Below, piece by piece: positions 33,622 to 42,581 of a stretch of 64,000 nt of DNA (position 1 is the stretch's first letter; every line of letters starts with the position of its first letter). Both the position numbers and the translations under genes were made by a program. Below the pieces are notes generated by a model. It was not told the origin of the DNA. It made no database searches and saw only the letters and a list, made by a program, of their open reading frames with translations. Source of the DNA: Chromatiales bacterium. GTDB lineage: Bacteria; Pseudomonadota; Gammaproteobacteria; Steroidobacterales; GCA-2729495. The stretch spans positions 992,001 through 1,056,000 of the forward strand of contig JACKNI010000001.1 of the NCBI GenBank assembly GCA_024234935.1, written 5' to 3'.

Positions 33622-35363
33622 GCGACTACCTTCGTGTTCTCGATTTCGCGCTTGGTGCGGATCATGCTCGCGTAGATGCCGTCGTGAGCCAGCAACTCCT
33701 GGCGGGTACCGCTTTCCGCAAGCCGGCCGCCATCCAGCACGACGATGCGATCAGCCTGCTCGATGGTGCTGAGCCGGTGCGCGATCATCAGCACCGTCTT
33801 GTTCTCCGTCAGCCGCTCTAGTGCGCGATTCAGCAACATCTCGGTCTCGACGTCGATCTGCGAGGTGGGCTCATCGAGCACCACTATCGGTGCGTTCTTC
33901 AGAAAAGCGCGGGCGATTGCCAGGCGCTGCGCCTGACCGCCACTGAGCGCTGCACCCTGGTCACCGACCTTGGTATCGAAGCCATCCGGTGTGGACTTGA
34001 TGAAGTCGTAGAGCTCGGCGGCCTTGGTTGCCTCAATGAGCTCCTGCTCGGTCGCATCGCCCTTCGCAACGCGCAGGTTCTCGGCAATTGTTCCGTAGAA
34101 CAGGAACGGGTCCTGCGGCACCAGGGCGATCTGCTTGCGGATCCACTCCAGCGACAGCTCCTTCTCCGGTATGCCATCAAACAGGATCGTGCCGGAATCG
34201 GGTTCCAGCGTACGCAGAAGCAGGTTTGTCACGGTGGTCTTGCCGGAGCCGCTGCGGCCGATCAGCGCCACGGTTTCGTTCTGGTCCAGGCTGAAGCTCA
34301 GGTTCTCGAGCGCCGGTTTCTCGGCACCCGGATAGGTAAATGTCACGTCACGCAATTCGATATGAATTGCCTTGCCGGTGGGCGGCGCGGAAAGTGCGCC
34401 TTCGTCACTGCTCACCGGTGCCTTTTCATTCAGGAACTCGATGATCTTTGCGGCGACTTCACGTCCCAGTGCGCCGGCAAAGAAGAACTCGCCGATCAGC
34501 AGCAGCGTACGGCTGAATTCCAGACTCAGCAGCACGACGGCAACGACTTCACCCGGCGTCATGTGGCCGCCGGTGTAACGATAAAGCGCCACGCCCATCG
34601 CCACGGCGGTGGAGAACAGCGCAAAACCCAACTCGAGAAACACGAACTGCGACTGGGCGACCAGCAGCAACTTCATGGTGGTACGGCGCTGCACCTCGTT
34701 GCCCGCCTCCATCTCCTTGCCGCGACGGATCGCCTGGTTGAATGACTTCAGGGTGCTCATGCCCTGGATCGAATCGAGGTACTGCGAGCTGTTGCGGTTC
34801 TTGACGACGGCGTTCTGTGCGCTGATTCGACGGAAGCCGCGGGCCGAGGAACCGACAAACAGCGGCGTCAGCGGCACACCCGCCAGCATCCAGAGCCCGA
34901 CGACCCAGTCAATCCAGAAAATCGCCGAACACAGAAAGACCGGTATCGCGATCGCGACCCAGATCTGGACGAAATAGACGCTGAAGTAGTAGTCGAGGTA
35001 TTCGACGCCCTCGGTCGCCGTGTTGGCGATCTCGCCGGTACGACGCTTGCCGAGCAGCCCGGGACCAAGCCGCACGACCTGCCGGTAGATCTGGTCACGC
35101 ACATTGAGCTTTGCCTCGCTCGAGGCGCGGAACTGTCCGGTGCGGAAAAGCCAGGCCAGTGCAGCCTTCAGGAGCACCAGGCCGCACAGCACCCAGAACC
35201 ACTGCCGCAGCATGTTGCTGCCCTGCCAGGCAGCATCCACTGCCATGCCGAGCACGTAGTACAAGAGGATGGTGGTGGGAATCGTGGCAAGTCCGGCGAC
35301 CAGCCCTACCTTCACCCACTTGATCGTCGCGGGCGTAATCAGCCTGTCATCGACACCGAGCAT
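33618..35363 (-). CDS. ABC exporter half, CydD-like
   Basis: A 581-residue half-transporter, first of the pair. The membrane domain has helices from ATIPTTILLYYVLGMAVDAAW onwards. The ATPase has Walker A GRSGSGKTTV, a Q-loop in LVPQDPFLFYG, signature LSGGQAQRLAIARA and Walker B IVVLDEPTSQID, where Pro replaces the Ala seen in its partner. The QAQRLA form of the signature recalls CydD. It lies 60 bases downstream of the hybrid kinase on the same strand. A short AT-rich hairpin-like stretch (ACCTT, loop GGTTT, AAGGT) sits in that gap. Confidence 0.85.
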   Translation of the reverse strand: MLGVDDRLITPATIKWVKVGLVAGLATIPTTILLYYVLGMAVDAAWQGSNMLRQWFWVLCGLVLLKAALAWLFRTGQFRASSEAKLNVRDQIYRQVVRLGPGLLGKRRTGEIANTATEGVEYLDYYFSVYFVQIWVAIAIPVFLCSAIFWIDWVVGLWMLAGVPLTPLFVGSSARGFRRISAQNAVVKNRNSSQYLDSIQGMSTLKSFNQAIRRGKEMEAGNEVQRRTTMKLLLVAQSQFVFLELGFALFSTAVAMGVALYRYTGGHMTPGEVVAVVLLSLEFSRTLLLIGEFFFAGALGREVAAKIIEFLNEKAPVSSDEGALSAPPTGKAIHIELRDVTFTYPGAEKPALENLSFSLDQNETVALIGRSGSGKTTVTNLLLRTLEPDSGTILFDGIPEKELSLEWIRKQIALVPQDPFLFYGTIAENLRVAKGDATEQELIEATKAAELYDFIKSTPDGFDTKVGDQGAALSGGQAQRLAIARAFLKNAPIVVLDEPTSQIDVETEMLLNRALERLTENKTVLMIAHRLSTIEQADRIVVLDGGRLAESGTRQELLAHDGIYASMIRTKREIENTKVVA

Positions 35364-35423
35364 TGACCAGACATCCCTTTACGGTAAACGCAGCCACCTT
35401 AGACCCTGAACCTTGGTTTAAGG

Positions 35424-36983
35424 TCAAGGACCGGAACCGGTGGCCTCTTCACTTCCGAACAGCTGTTCCAGCGTCCGAATGAGGTGCCGCGCCTCGACGG
35501 GTTTGCGCAGCAGCTGAACACGCGACAACTGGCCCGCATGCCGCAATATCGGCGAGGTATCGCCGCTGAGAACCACCGCGGGCAGATCGCGGCCGGCGGC
35601 AAGCCGCAGCCTGTCCAGAACCTGCAGCCCGTTGTCCGGGCCATTGAGATGGAAATCGGTAACGACCAGGTCGATATCCGGACCTTCCCGCGCAAACAGC
35701 TTTTCGGCAGCCTCGGCGGTCGCTGCAACCCGCACCGGGTAATCGTTGAGCTTCAGTATCAGCTCCAGCGCACCGCGCACCGCATCGTCATCCTCGATGA
35801 CAAGTACCGAGGGCTTCAGCAACTCCGCTCCCGCAGCTGCAGACAGGGTTGCCGGCACGACTGCCGTGCGCATACCCGCCTCGACGAGACGATCCTGCGG
35901 TATGGCCAGCCTGAATGTCGTGCCCCGGCCGAGCTCCGATTCAACCTCCACGCTGTAGCCGAGCAGGCGACTGATCTGGCGGACGATGTTCAGGCCCAGC
36001 CCCGAGCCGCGGCGCCCTGCACCCGGCCGTTCCATGCGGTAATACTCGTCGAAAATCCGTTCGGTCTGATCGGGCGCGATGCCTACGCCGGTATCCGTCA
36101 CCTCGATGTTCAAGTGCGTTGCGGTGCGTACGGTACGGATGCTTACCCCGCCAACACGCGTGTACTGGAGCGCATTGGTCAGCAGATTCTGGATCAACTG
36201 CCGCAGCAGCACCCGGTCGGTATGCAGGAACTCGCCGCCGGCAGTCACCGCCAGTGCCAGGCCACGGGCGGTGGCAATCTGTTCGAATTGCTGCCTGATT
36301 TCCGCCAGCAGGTCGCCGATCGACACATCTTCAAGCGTTGGCGTAACCGTTCCCGACTCCAGCTTGCCGATATCCAGGAGGGTATTGAGCAGATCAGCCA
36401 TCGACTGCAGCGCATGCTGCTGCCGTTCGATGATTTCCGTTGCCGGACCATCGACCTGCCTCCCCAGTGCCGCGGTCAGCAGTTGCAGGGTCTGCAGCGG
36501 CTGGCGCAGATCGTGGCTCGCGGTGGCCAGGAAACGGCTCTTGGCCCGGTTGGCGCCATCGGCCTCGAGGCGCGCCGCACGCAGCTCTTCGGTGATCCGC
36601 GAACGTTCGCTGATGTCGCGGACCGCCGCGACCACCAGCAGCTTTCCGGCGTCATGAATCGGTGCCAGCCGGATCTCGGTCGGAAACTCGGTACCATCCC
36701 GCCGCACAGCAGACAACGCGACCTTTCGTGCGCCCATTTCCCGCGCGGCCGGTGTGGCATTGAAACCCTCACGGTAGCGGGCGTGACCACCCCTCAAACG
36801 CTCTGGCACCAGACATTCGATACTGCGGCCGATCAGTTCATTCCGGTCGTAACCGAACAGGGTGGCGACCGCACTATTGGCATAAACGATCAGGCCGGCG
36901 GTATCGACCAGGATCAGCGCGTCGGGTGCCTGCTCGACAACCCGCATGGCGATCAAAGGATTAATGCCGTGGTCGGCGGTCAT
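35424..36983 (-). CDS. PAS hybrid sensor histidine kinase
   Basis: A 519-residue soluble hybrid kinase with no membrane segment. A PAS domain (residues 10-125) contains YANSAVATLFGYDRNELIG. The HisKA domain has phospho-His157 in SHDLRQPLQT. The HATPase domain has the N box NLLTNALQYT, DTGVGIAPDQ and GSGLGLNIV. A C-terminal receiver has VLVIEDDDAVR and phospho-Asp443 in VTDFHLNGPD. It resembles NahK-type hybrids. Divergent by 53 bases from the smaller kinase gene, it probably senses a cytoplasmic signal, but the ligand is not known. Confidence 0.93.
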   Translation of the reverse strand: MTADHGINPLIAMRVVEQAPDALILVDTAGLIVYANSAVATLFGYDRNELIGRSIECLVPERLRGGHARYREGFNATPAAREMGARKVALSAVRRDGTEFPTEIRLAPIHDAGKLLVVAAVRDISERSRITEELRAARLEADGANRAKSRFLATASHDLRQPLQTLQLLTAALGRQVDGPATEIIERQQHALQSMADLLNTLLDIGKLESGTVTPTLEDVSIGDLLAEIRQQFEQIATARGLALAVTAGGEFLHTDRVLLRQLIQNLLTNALQYTRVGGVSIRTVRTATHLNIEVTDTGVGIAPDQTERIFDEYYRMERPGAGRRGSGLGLNIVRQISRLLGYSVEVESELGRGTTFRLAIPQDRLVEAGMRTAVVPATLSAAAGAELLKPSVLVIEDDDAVRGALELILKLNDYPVRVAATAEAAEKLFAREGPDIDLVVTDFHLNGPDNGLQVLDRLRLAAGRDLPAVVLSGDTSPILRHAGQLSRVQLLRKPVEARHLIRTLEQLFGSEEATGSGP

Positions 36984-37036
36984 AGGGGTAAGCCCTTAGA
37001 GAGCAAAGCGCGAGGCCGGTTTAGGATCGGTCGATC

Positions 37037-37810
37037 ATGGAGACCCACGATCATCAGGTGCGTTCGCCCGGCGCGCAAGTGGACCGCGTGCTTGAGCAGG
37101 TGGTGGCCGTCACCTATCGATGCCTGCTGCGCGAACTGGCTTCCGGTTTTGCCCATGAACTCAATCAACCGCTTGCCGCCATTGCTGCTTATGCGGAGGG
37201 TGCCGCGACGCTGCTGCGGCGCGACCCCACACAGGTGACCAAGGCCGTCGAGATCGTGGAGGAAATCACCCGCCAGGCCCTGCGGGCCGGCGATGCGATC
37301 CAGCGGGTCCGCAGCAATGTTCGCCCTCTTCCGGTTCATCGTGCCGCAGCTGACTGTAATGCGCTCGTACAGGAAATGCTGCCGCTCATCGAACCACTCG
37401 CCCAGCACCATAACATCCGGCTCATTGTAAATCTTTCCAGCCCTCTGCCGCAGATCCAGGGCGACGGGCCACGGCTGCAGGGACTTCTGCTGTTCCTGTT
37501 TCGCAATGCCGTGGACGCGGTCCTCGACTTGCCTGCGGCCCGGCGACAGGTCACGATCTCGACTTCGAGTGATGCAGCAGCTGTCGAACTCTCGGTGATG
37601 GACAATGGTGCCGGCGTACCAGAGGCTGCAGCCCGGGAAATGTTCCTGCCGTTTTTCACGACAAAAGCAGAAGGGACCGGCCTCGGGCTTGCCGTCTGTC
37701 GTACCATAGCGGTCGAGCATGGCGGCGAATTGCGCTTCAGCAACCAGCCCGAAGGTGGTGCCAGGTTCTGGGCACGTATTCCACGTATCGATGCCGCACA
37801 ACGGACCTGA
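37037..37810 (+). CDS. Sensor-less histidine kinase (transmitter module)
   Basis: A 257-residue histidine kinase made almost only of the transmitter: HisKA with His40 in GFAHELNQPLAA, and HATPase with FLFRNAVDAVL (N box), DNGAGVPEAA, and GTGLGLAVCRTIAVEHGG. The first 30 residues contain no PAS, GAF or membrane domain, so it needs another protein for sensing. The HELNQPL phospho-acceptor resembles that of FixL, DctB and TodS kinases. Its stop overlaps the response-regulator start as TGATG. Confidence 0.93.
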   Translation: METHDHQVRSPGAQVDRVLEQVVAVTYRCLLRELASGFAHELNQPLAAIAAYAEGAATLLRRDPTQVTKAVEIVEEITRQALRAGDAIQRVRSNVRPLPVHRAAADCNALVQEMLPLIEPLAQHHNIRLIVNLSSPLPQIQGDGPRLQGLLLFLFRNAVDAVLDLPAARRQVTISTSSDAAAVELSVMDNGAGVPEAAAREMFLPFFTTKAEGTGLGLAVCRTIAVEHGGELRFSNQPEGGARFWARIPRIDAAQRT

Positions 37811-38430
37811 TGACCAGCACACCCGAAAAAACGGTCTTTATAGTTGACGATGACGAAGGCGTACGCACTTCGCTGAGCATCCTGCTCGATTCGGTCGGCT
37901 ATATCCCCGTACCCTTTGCCTCGGCCTGCGACTTCCTCGCCCAGTACGACGCGAACCGTGCCGGCTGCCTGGTGCTCGACATCCGCATGCCGGACATGAG
38001 CGGCATGGAACTGCAGCAGGAACTGGCCAAACGGGGCGCATTTCTGCCCGTGATCTTCATCACCGGTCACGGCGATGTGCCGATGGCCGTCCAGGCGATG
38101 AAGAACGGTGCCTTCGATTTCCTGCAGAAACCCTTCGGACACCAGGATCTGCTCGACCGGATCGCTCGAGCTCTGGAGTCTGATGCGGAAGCGCGCCAGG
38201 TATTGTCCCAGAATGAAGAAATTTTCCGGCGTCATGCGACACTGACTCCGCGCGAAAAAGAAGTAATGACCATGATCGTCAGCGGACAGGCCAACAAGGT
38301 AATCGCCCTGGACCTCAATCTCTCTGAACGCACTGTGGAGATCCATCGCGCCCGAGTGATGGACAAGATGGGCACACGGTCTTTGGCGCACCTGGTCCGC
38401 ATGGCGCTGGTACTGGAAACCCGACCCTGA
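37810..38430 (+). CDS. FixJ-family response regulator
   Basis: A 206-residue two-domain transcriptional regulator. The receiver (residues 1-125) has the acidic pocket IVDDDEG, phospho-Asp57 in LDIRMPDMSG, FITGHGDVPMAV and the conserved Lys in LQKPF. The C-terminal LuxR-type helix-turn-helix is LTPREKEVMTMIVSGQANK followed by RTVEIHRARVMDKM. It is cotranscribed with the upstream kinase; no target site can be named from the sequence. The Rieske oxygenase gene starts 13 bases later and may be in the same operon. Confidence 0.95.
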   Translation: MTSTPEKTVFIVDDDEGVRTSLSILLDSVGYIPVPFASACDFLAQYDANRAGCLVLDIRMPDMSGMELQQELAKRGAFLPVIFITGHGDVPMAVQAMKNGAFDFLQKPFGHQDLLDRIARALESDAEARQVLSQNEEIFRRHATLTPREKEVMTMIVSGQANKVIALDLNLSERTVEIHRARVMDKMGTRSLAHLVRMALVLETRP

Positions 38431-38443
38431 CCAGGAGGCTGCC

Positions 38444-39607
38444 ATGTACATCAATTTCTGGTATCCCATCGTCCGCAGTGAAGACCTCGGGCCAGGGAAA
38501 CCCGAGAAAGCAATGGTACTCGGGCTCAATTTCGTCGCCTTCCGCGACAGCCAGGGCAAAGCCCATGTCCTGAGCGATACCTGTACACACCGCGGCGCCT
38601 CGCTTGGCGGCTCATGGGAACTCGGCGACAAGCCGCGGATCGTCAACGACTGCATCGTGTGCCCGTATCACGGCTGGGAGTTCGGTGCAGACGGCGAGTG
38701 CAGGAACATCCCGTCCATCGGCTACGGAAAGAAGGTTCCGCCGCGCGCCAAGGTCGATTCCTACCCGGTCCAGGAAAAGTACGGCATCGTGTTCGCCTTT
38801 CTCGGCGATCTGCCGGAGAAGGATCGCCCCCCGCTGCTTGAGGTCGAGGAATATGGCACGGAGGGCTGGCGGGCGAACTCCATCCTGGTGCTGGACGTCG
38901 ACTACTACTACGAACGCTCCATGGAAAACGGCCTGGATCCGGCGCACAACGAATTCGTGCATCCCACGCATGGCCTGAAGGCCGTAAACCGCGATACCTA
39001 TCACGTCCGCGAATACGATGTAGCGGATCATCCGCAGGGCTGGGGCCTGTGGTTCGTGCATCGCTTCAATACGCCGGGGCTCACCGACCCTACCTGGAAA
39101 TCAGTCGACCCGGACAGCCAGGCTCCCGGTGAACTGTTTGCGGGCAGCGGCACGCATGGCCCCAACACGATGGTCACGGAAATCAACATCGGCAGTGGCA
39201 AGAAGTTCCGGCAGTACTTCTTTGAGCAGCCGGTTGACCAGGACAGAACCCGGATCTTCTTCCTCAACATGCGCAATTTCATGCTGGGTGCGGAGCACGA
39301 CGGACCGGTCCATGCCCGCAACAAGGTCATTGCCAAACAGGACATCGAGATCCTTGTCGACGTCTATCCGCCGCGTACACCTACCAGCAATATCAGGGAA
39401 GTACTCACGCCCTCCGACAAGGGTGTGGTGACTTACCGCGAGTGGCTGGCAAGGTTCGACGAGCGGGGCTGGCGGATCGACTGGGACGACTTCAGCCGGC
39501 GCAACGGCAAGGACACGGGTTTTGCCATTCCGAGTCCGGCACGGCGCACCACTGGCAACTGGGTACTCGAACCGGTACCACTGCTGAAAAACCGCGCCGC
39601 GCGCTGA
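38444..39607 (+). CDS. Rieske non-haem iron oxygenase, alpha subunit type
   Basis: A 387-residue ring-hydroxylating-type oxygenase. The Rieske [2Fe-2S] cluster ligands are Cys47 and His49 (DTCTHRGASL), Cys73 and His76 (CPYHGWEF). The mononuclear iron triad is Asp165, His168 and His173 in NGLDPAHNEFVHPTHG, placing it with VanA-like or phthalate-type single-component oxygenases. Substrate unknown. A reductase is expected but is not beside it. The preceding genes are the FixJ-type system, 13 bases away, and a GGAGG ribosome-binding site precedes the ATG. It converges with the ATP-grasp gene. Confidence 0.92.
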   Translation: MYINFWYPIVRSEDLGPGKPEKAMVLGLNFVAFRDSQGKAHVLSDTCTHRGASLGGSWELGDKPRIVNDCIVCPYHGWEFGADGECRNIPSIGYGKKVPPRAKVDSYPVQEKYGIVFAFLGDLPEKDRPPLLEVEEYGTEGWRANSILVLDVDYYYERSMENGLDPAHNEFVHPTHGLKAVNRDTYHVREYDVADHPQGWGLWFVHRFNTPGLTDPTWKSVDPDSQAPGELFAGSGTHGPNTMVTEINIGSGKKFRQYFFEQPVDQDRTRIFFLNMRNFMLGAEHDGPVHARNKVIAKQDIEILVDVYPPRTPTSNIREVLTPSDKGVVTYREWLARFDERGWRIDWDDFSRRNGKDTGFAIPSPARRTTGNWVLEPVPLLKNRAAR

Positions 39608-39615
39608 GTTTCCGG

Positions 39616-40899
39616 CTATGCCGTGAGTTCCTGCAGCGGCGCAATGAAGACCGGCGCAAAGCCGCCGCCCGGTGTGCGGAAATTGGTGGTCTGACCTGCA
39701 TACAGGCGTGCGGCCAGCAACTGGATACTGCCATCGTAGGCGAAGGCGCGGATATCAAACTTCAGATCGGTCGGGACATCGTCCCGCAGCACCAGGCGCT
39801 CGCTCGCTGGCGCAATTTCCTGGGCCACGTAATCGGCAGCGAGGATTTCCGCCCACACCCGCCGGGTGAGCTTGTCGCCACGGTAGGCGGCCTTGCTCCC
39901 ATAGCCGCGCGCCGGCTTGAAAAACAGCTCGCGACGCCGGCTCCACAGTTCTTCGCTCTGCTCCGCGCTCACGCTGACCGTGCGCGGAATCCCCGGCTTC
40001 AGCCCGAGGCGGACCTCGGGCGCGACACCCAGCTCCGCCAGCCTCACCGGATCGCTGAGCAAGCCGAGATTGCGCTTGTCGGCATATAAGGCATGAGCAT
40101 GGGGGTGCGGCGTCAGCACGACGGCGCCGGCCACATAGGCATCGCGCAGTGCGGCGTGCCGTGGTGCTTCGAGATAAAAATCGACCAGCCGGTTGTAGAC
40201 CAGGTCGATCTTCAGACCAGCGTGCCACAGGCTGCCGTCGCGCCACTCCAGCGCAGCCGCATCGACAATCACAGCCTCGATGCCATGACTTCTGAACAGC
40301 CGCCTGAACAGCTGGAACTCCGGATAGAGAAACTGTGCCGGCGGATCGTCATCGACGATGGCAATGCGGGAGAGCGGTGAGTCGCCACGCTGGAGACTCC
40401 AGTCGTGACGAAATGACCCGACGAACGTTTCTTCGATCTGCTGCAGATCCGTGGGCGAACACAGTGCATTGCCCACTTCTGCGCAACAGACCTGCTGCGC
40501 GCGCGCGAGCGCGACATTGAGCAATGGCCCGCCGGCATTGGTATTGATTTCGATCAGCTGTGGCCCCTGCGGTCCCAGATGGAAATCAAAGCCCATGAAC
40601 ACGCTGCGCGGACCCGGATCCGTGCGCGCCATCTCCGGCGCACGCTCGAGTACCTCTGCCCGGTAGCCGGGCACGCTCACCACATTCTCGACGGCAGCGA
40701 TGATCGCCGCCATGCGCTCCAGCTGCTGCTGCGAGATGAACACCGCCGTCGCGGAAAACATGTGCGGGCGGGTCCGGGTAATCTCGGCCGCCAGCCCGGC
40801 CAGCGACTCCTCGGACTCGAGCTGCGCCCGCAGCCGGTCGGGGTCGAGCGTGCGACAGGCGCAGGCGCCATTCAGGCTGTTGTCGTAGCGGGTCATCAT
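39616..40899 (-). CDS. ATP-grasp-like protein of unknown function
   Basis: A 427-residue protein with ATP-grasp traits: MGFDFHLGPQGPQLIEINTN near residues 102-121 (the E-I-N metal-binding motif), ELFFKPARGYGSKAAYRGD as the nucleotide-binding loop, and DLKFDIRAFAYDG towards the C-terminus. The order of these parts suggests a rearranged or glutathione-synthetase-like fold. Two N-terminal cysteines (CACR) stand apart. No partner or substrate can be named. It lies 30 bases downstream of prfC on the same strand and may be part of that operon. Two ATG codons are adjacent at the start (40899 or 40896). Confidence 0.75.
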   Translation of the reverse strand: MMTRYDNSLNGACACRTLDPDRLRAQLESEESLAGLAAEITRTRPHMFSATAVFISQQQLERMAAIIAAVENVVSVPGYRAEVLERAPEMARTDPGPRSVFMGFDFHLGPQGPQLIEINTNAGGPLLNVALARAQQVCCAEVGNALCSPTDLQQIEETFVGSFRHDWSLQRGDSPLSRIAIVDDDPPAQFLYPEFQLFRRLFRSHGIEAVIVDAAALEWRDGSLWHAGLKIDLVYNRLVDFYLEAPRHAALRDAYVAGAVVLTPHPHAHALYADKRNLGLLSDPVRLAELGVAPEVRLGLKPGIPRTVSVSAEQSEELWSRRRELFFKPARGYGSKAAYRGDKLTRRVWAEILAADYVAQEIAPASERLVLRDDVPTDLKFDIRAFAYDGSIQLLAARLYAGQTTNFRTPGGGFAPVFIAPLQELTA

Positions 40900-40929
40900 G
40901 CTGAAGGCTCTGGCGGTCTGCAGGGCGCG

Positions 40930-42549
40930 CTACAAGCGCTGGCCATGCTCACGCGTGGCGTGGAAGCCAACGGTCGGCCAGCGCTCGATCGTCAGCTTCA
41001 GGTTGTACTTGTTGGCGGACAGAAAAACCGGGTTGCCGTCCACGTCCGTGGCCAGCGAAAACAGCTCATCCTTCTCGAATTTCTTGCGCGTCGTTTCATC
41101 GGGAAAGGTCAGCCAGCGGGCAGTAAAGATGTCGACTTCTTCATAGAGCGCATCGACGTTGTATTCGGCAGAAAGCCGGTGCGCGACGATCTCGAACTGC
41201 AGGCGACCGACCGCGCCGAGCAGCATCTGCGCGCCCTGCCTGGCGCTGAAAACCTGGATCGCACCCTCCTCACCCAATTCCTGCAAACCTTTTTGTAACT
41301 GCTTGCTTTTCATTGGATCTTTCGGGCGCGCCGAGCGGAACAACTCGGGTGCAAAGTACGGGATACCCTTGTAGGCAAGCGCCTCGCCCGCGGACAGCGT
41401 ATCGCCGATCTGCAGCTGCCCGTGGTTGTATATGCCGATGATATCGCCCGCCACTGCGCCCTGGCTGGTCACCCTCTCGTTGGCCATGAAGGTCAGCGCA
41501 TTGCCGAGCTTCATCTCCCGCCCGGTACGCAGATGGCGCGCCTTCATGCCCGGCGTATACCGGCCCGAGCAGATGCGGAAGAAGGCGATGCGGTCGCGGT
41601 GTTTCGGGTCCATGTTCGCCTGGATCTTGAACACGAAACCGCTGAAGGCTTCCTCGGCCGGCTGTACGCACCGCGCGCCACCATCGCGTGGCTGTGGCGG
41701 CGGCGCCCAGTCGACCAGCGCCTGCAGCACTTCACGAACACCGAAGTTATTGATACCGGAACCGAAGAACACGGGCGACTGCTTACCGGCGAGAAACAGC
41801 TCCGGATCGAAAGGCATGCTCGCATCGCGGATCAGGGCCACATCGGCACGCAGGCCGTCGACTTCATCGGGAAACAGCGCATCGAGTTTCGGATTGTCGA
41901 GACCCTCGATCAGCTCGACATCGGTACGTTTCTCCCCGCCTGCCGTGAACCGCAACAGGCGGTCCTGCAGCAGGTGATATACGCCGCGAAAAGACTTGCC
42001 CATGCCGATCGGCCAGCTGATCGGCGCACATTCGATCTTCAGCGCCGCTTCGATCTCCTCGAGCAGCGCGAGCGGCGCACGCACCTCGCGATCCATCTTG
42101 TTGACGAAAGTGATGATCGGCGTGTTGCGCAGACGGCAGACCTCCAGCAGCTTGATGGTCTGTGCCTCGACGCCCTTCGCCGCATCGATGACCATGACCG
42201 CTGCATCGACTGCCGTCAGCACGCGATAGGTGTCTTCCGAAAAATCTTCGTGGCCCGGCGTATCCAGCAGGTTGATGGTATTGCCGGCGTATTCGAACTG
42301 CATCACCGAACTGGTCACGGAGATTCCGCGCTGTTTTTCCACCTCCATCCAGTCCGATGTCGCATGGCGCGAACTGCGTCTCGCCTTGACCGTACCGGCG
42401 AGCTGGATGGCCCCGCCAAACAGCAGCAACTTCTCGGTCAGCGTGGTCTTGCCGGCGTCAGGATGCGAAATGATGGCGAAGGTGCGACGACGCCCGACCT
42501 CGCGGGCGAGCGCCGGGGAAGACTCGATGAGCTTGTCGGGGGCTGCCAT
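40930..42549 (-). CDS. prfC: Peptide chain release factor 3
   Basis: A class II release factor GTPase that removes RF1/RF2 from the ribosome after termination. The 539-residue protein (E. coli 529) has the P-loop SHPDAGKTTLTEK, DTPGHEDFSEDTYR and FVNKMDRE, with a central SQGAVAGDIIGI-type barrel and C-terminal domain VGRLQFEIVAHRL. Start ATG at 42549 is 32 bases after the preceding gene. It sits between a methyltransferase lipoprotein and the ATP-grasp gene. Confidence 0.97.
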   Translation of the reverse strand: MAAPDKLIESSPALAREVGRRRTFAIISHPDAGKTTLTEKLLLFGGAIQLAGTVKARRSSRHATSDWMEVEKQRGISVTSSVMQFEYAGNTINLLDTPGHEDFSEDTYRVLTAVDAAVMVIDAAKGVEAQTIKLLEVCRLRNTPIITFVNKMDREVRAPLALLEEIEAALKIECAPISWPIGMGKSFRGVYHLLQDRLLRFTAGGEKRTDVELIEGLDNPKLDALFPDEVDGLRADVALIRDASMPFDPELFLAGKQSPVFFGSGINNFGVREVLQALVDWAPPPQPRDGGARCVQPAEEAFSGFVFKIQANMDPKHRDRIAFFRICSGRYTPGMKARHLRTGREMKLGNALTFMANERVTSQGAVAGDIIGIYNHGQLQIGDTLSAGEALAYKGIPYFAPELFRSARPKDPMKSKQLQKGLQELGEEGAIQVFSARQGAQMLLGAVGRLQFEIVAHRLSAEYNVDALYEEVDIFTARWLTFPDETTRKKFEKDELFSLATDVDGNPVFLSANKYNLKLTIERWPTVGFHATREHGQRL

Positions 42550-42581
42550 AAGGGCGCGAAGGATAGCACCCCGACAGCACT

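Noticed and set aside
35404..35423. Short hairpin between the hybrid kinase and the CydD-like gene as a terminator
   Set aside because: The stem is only 5 pairs with a bulge and no U tract; mentioned only in the gene entry.
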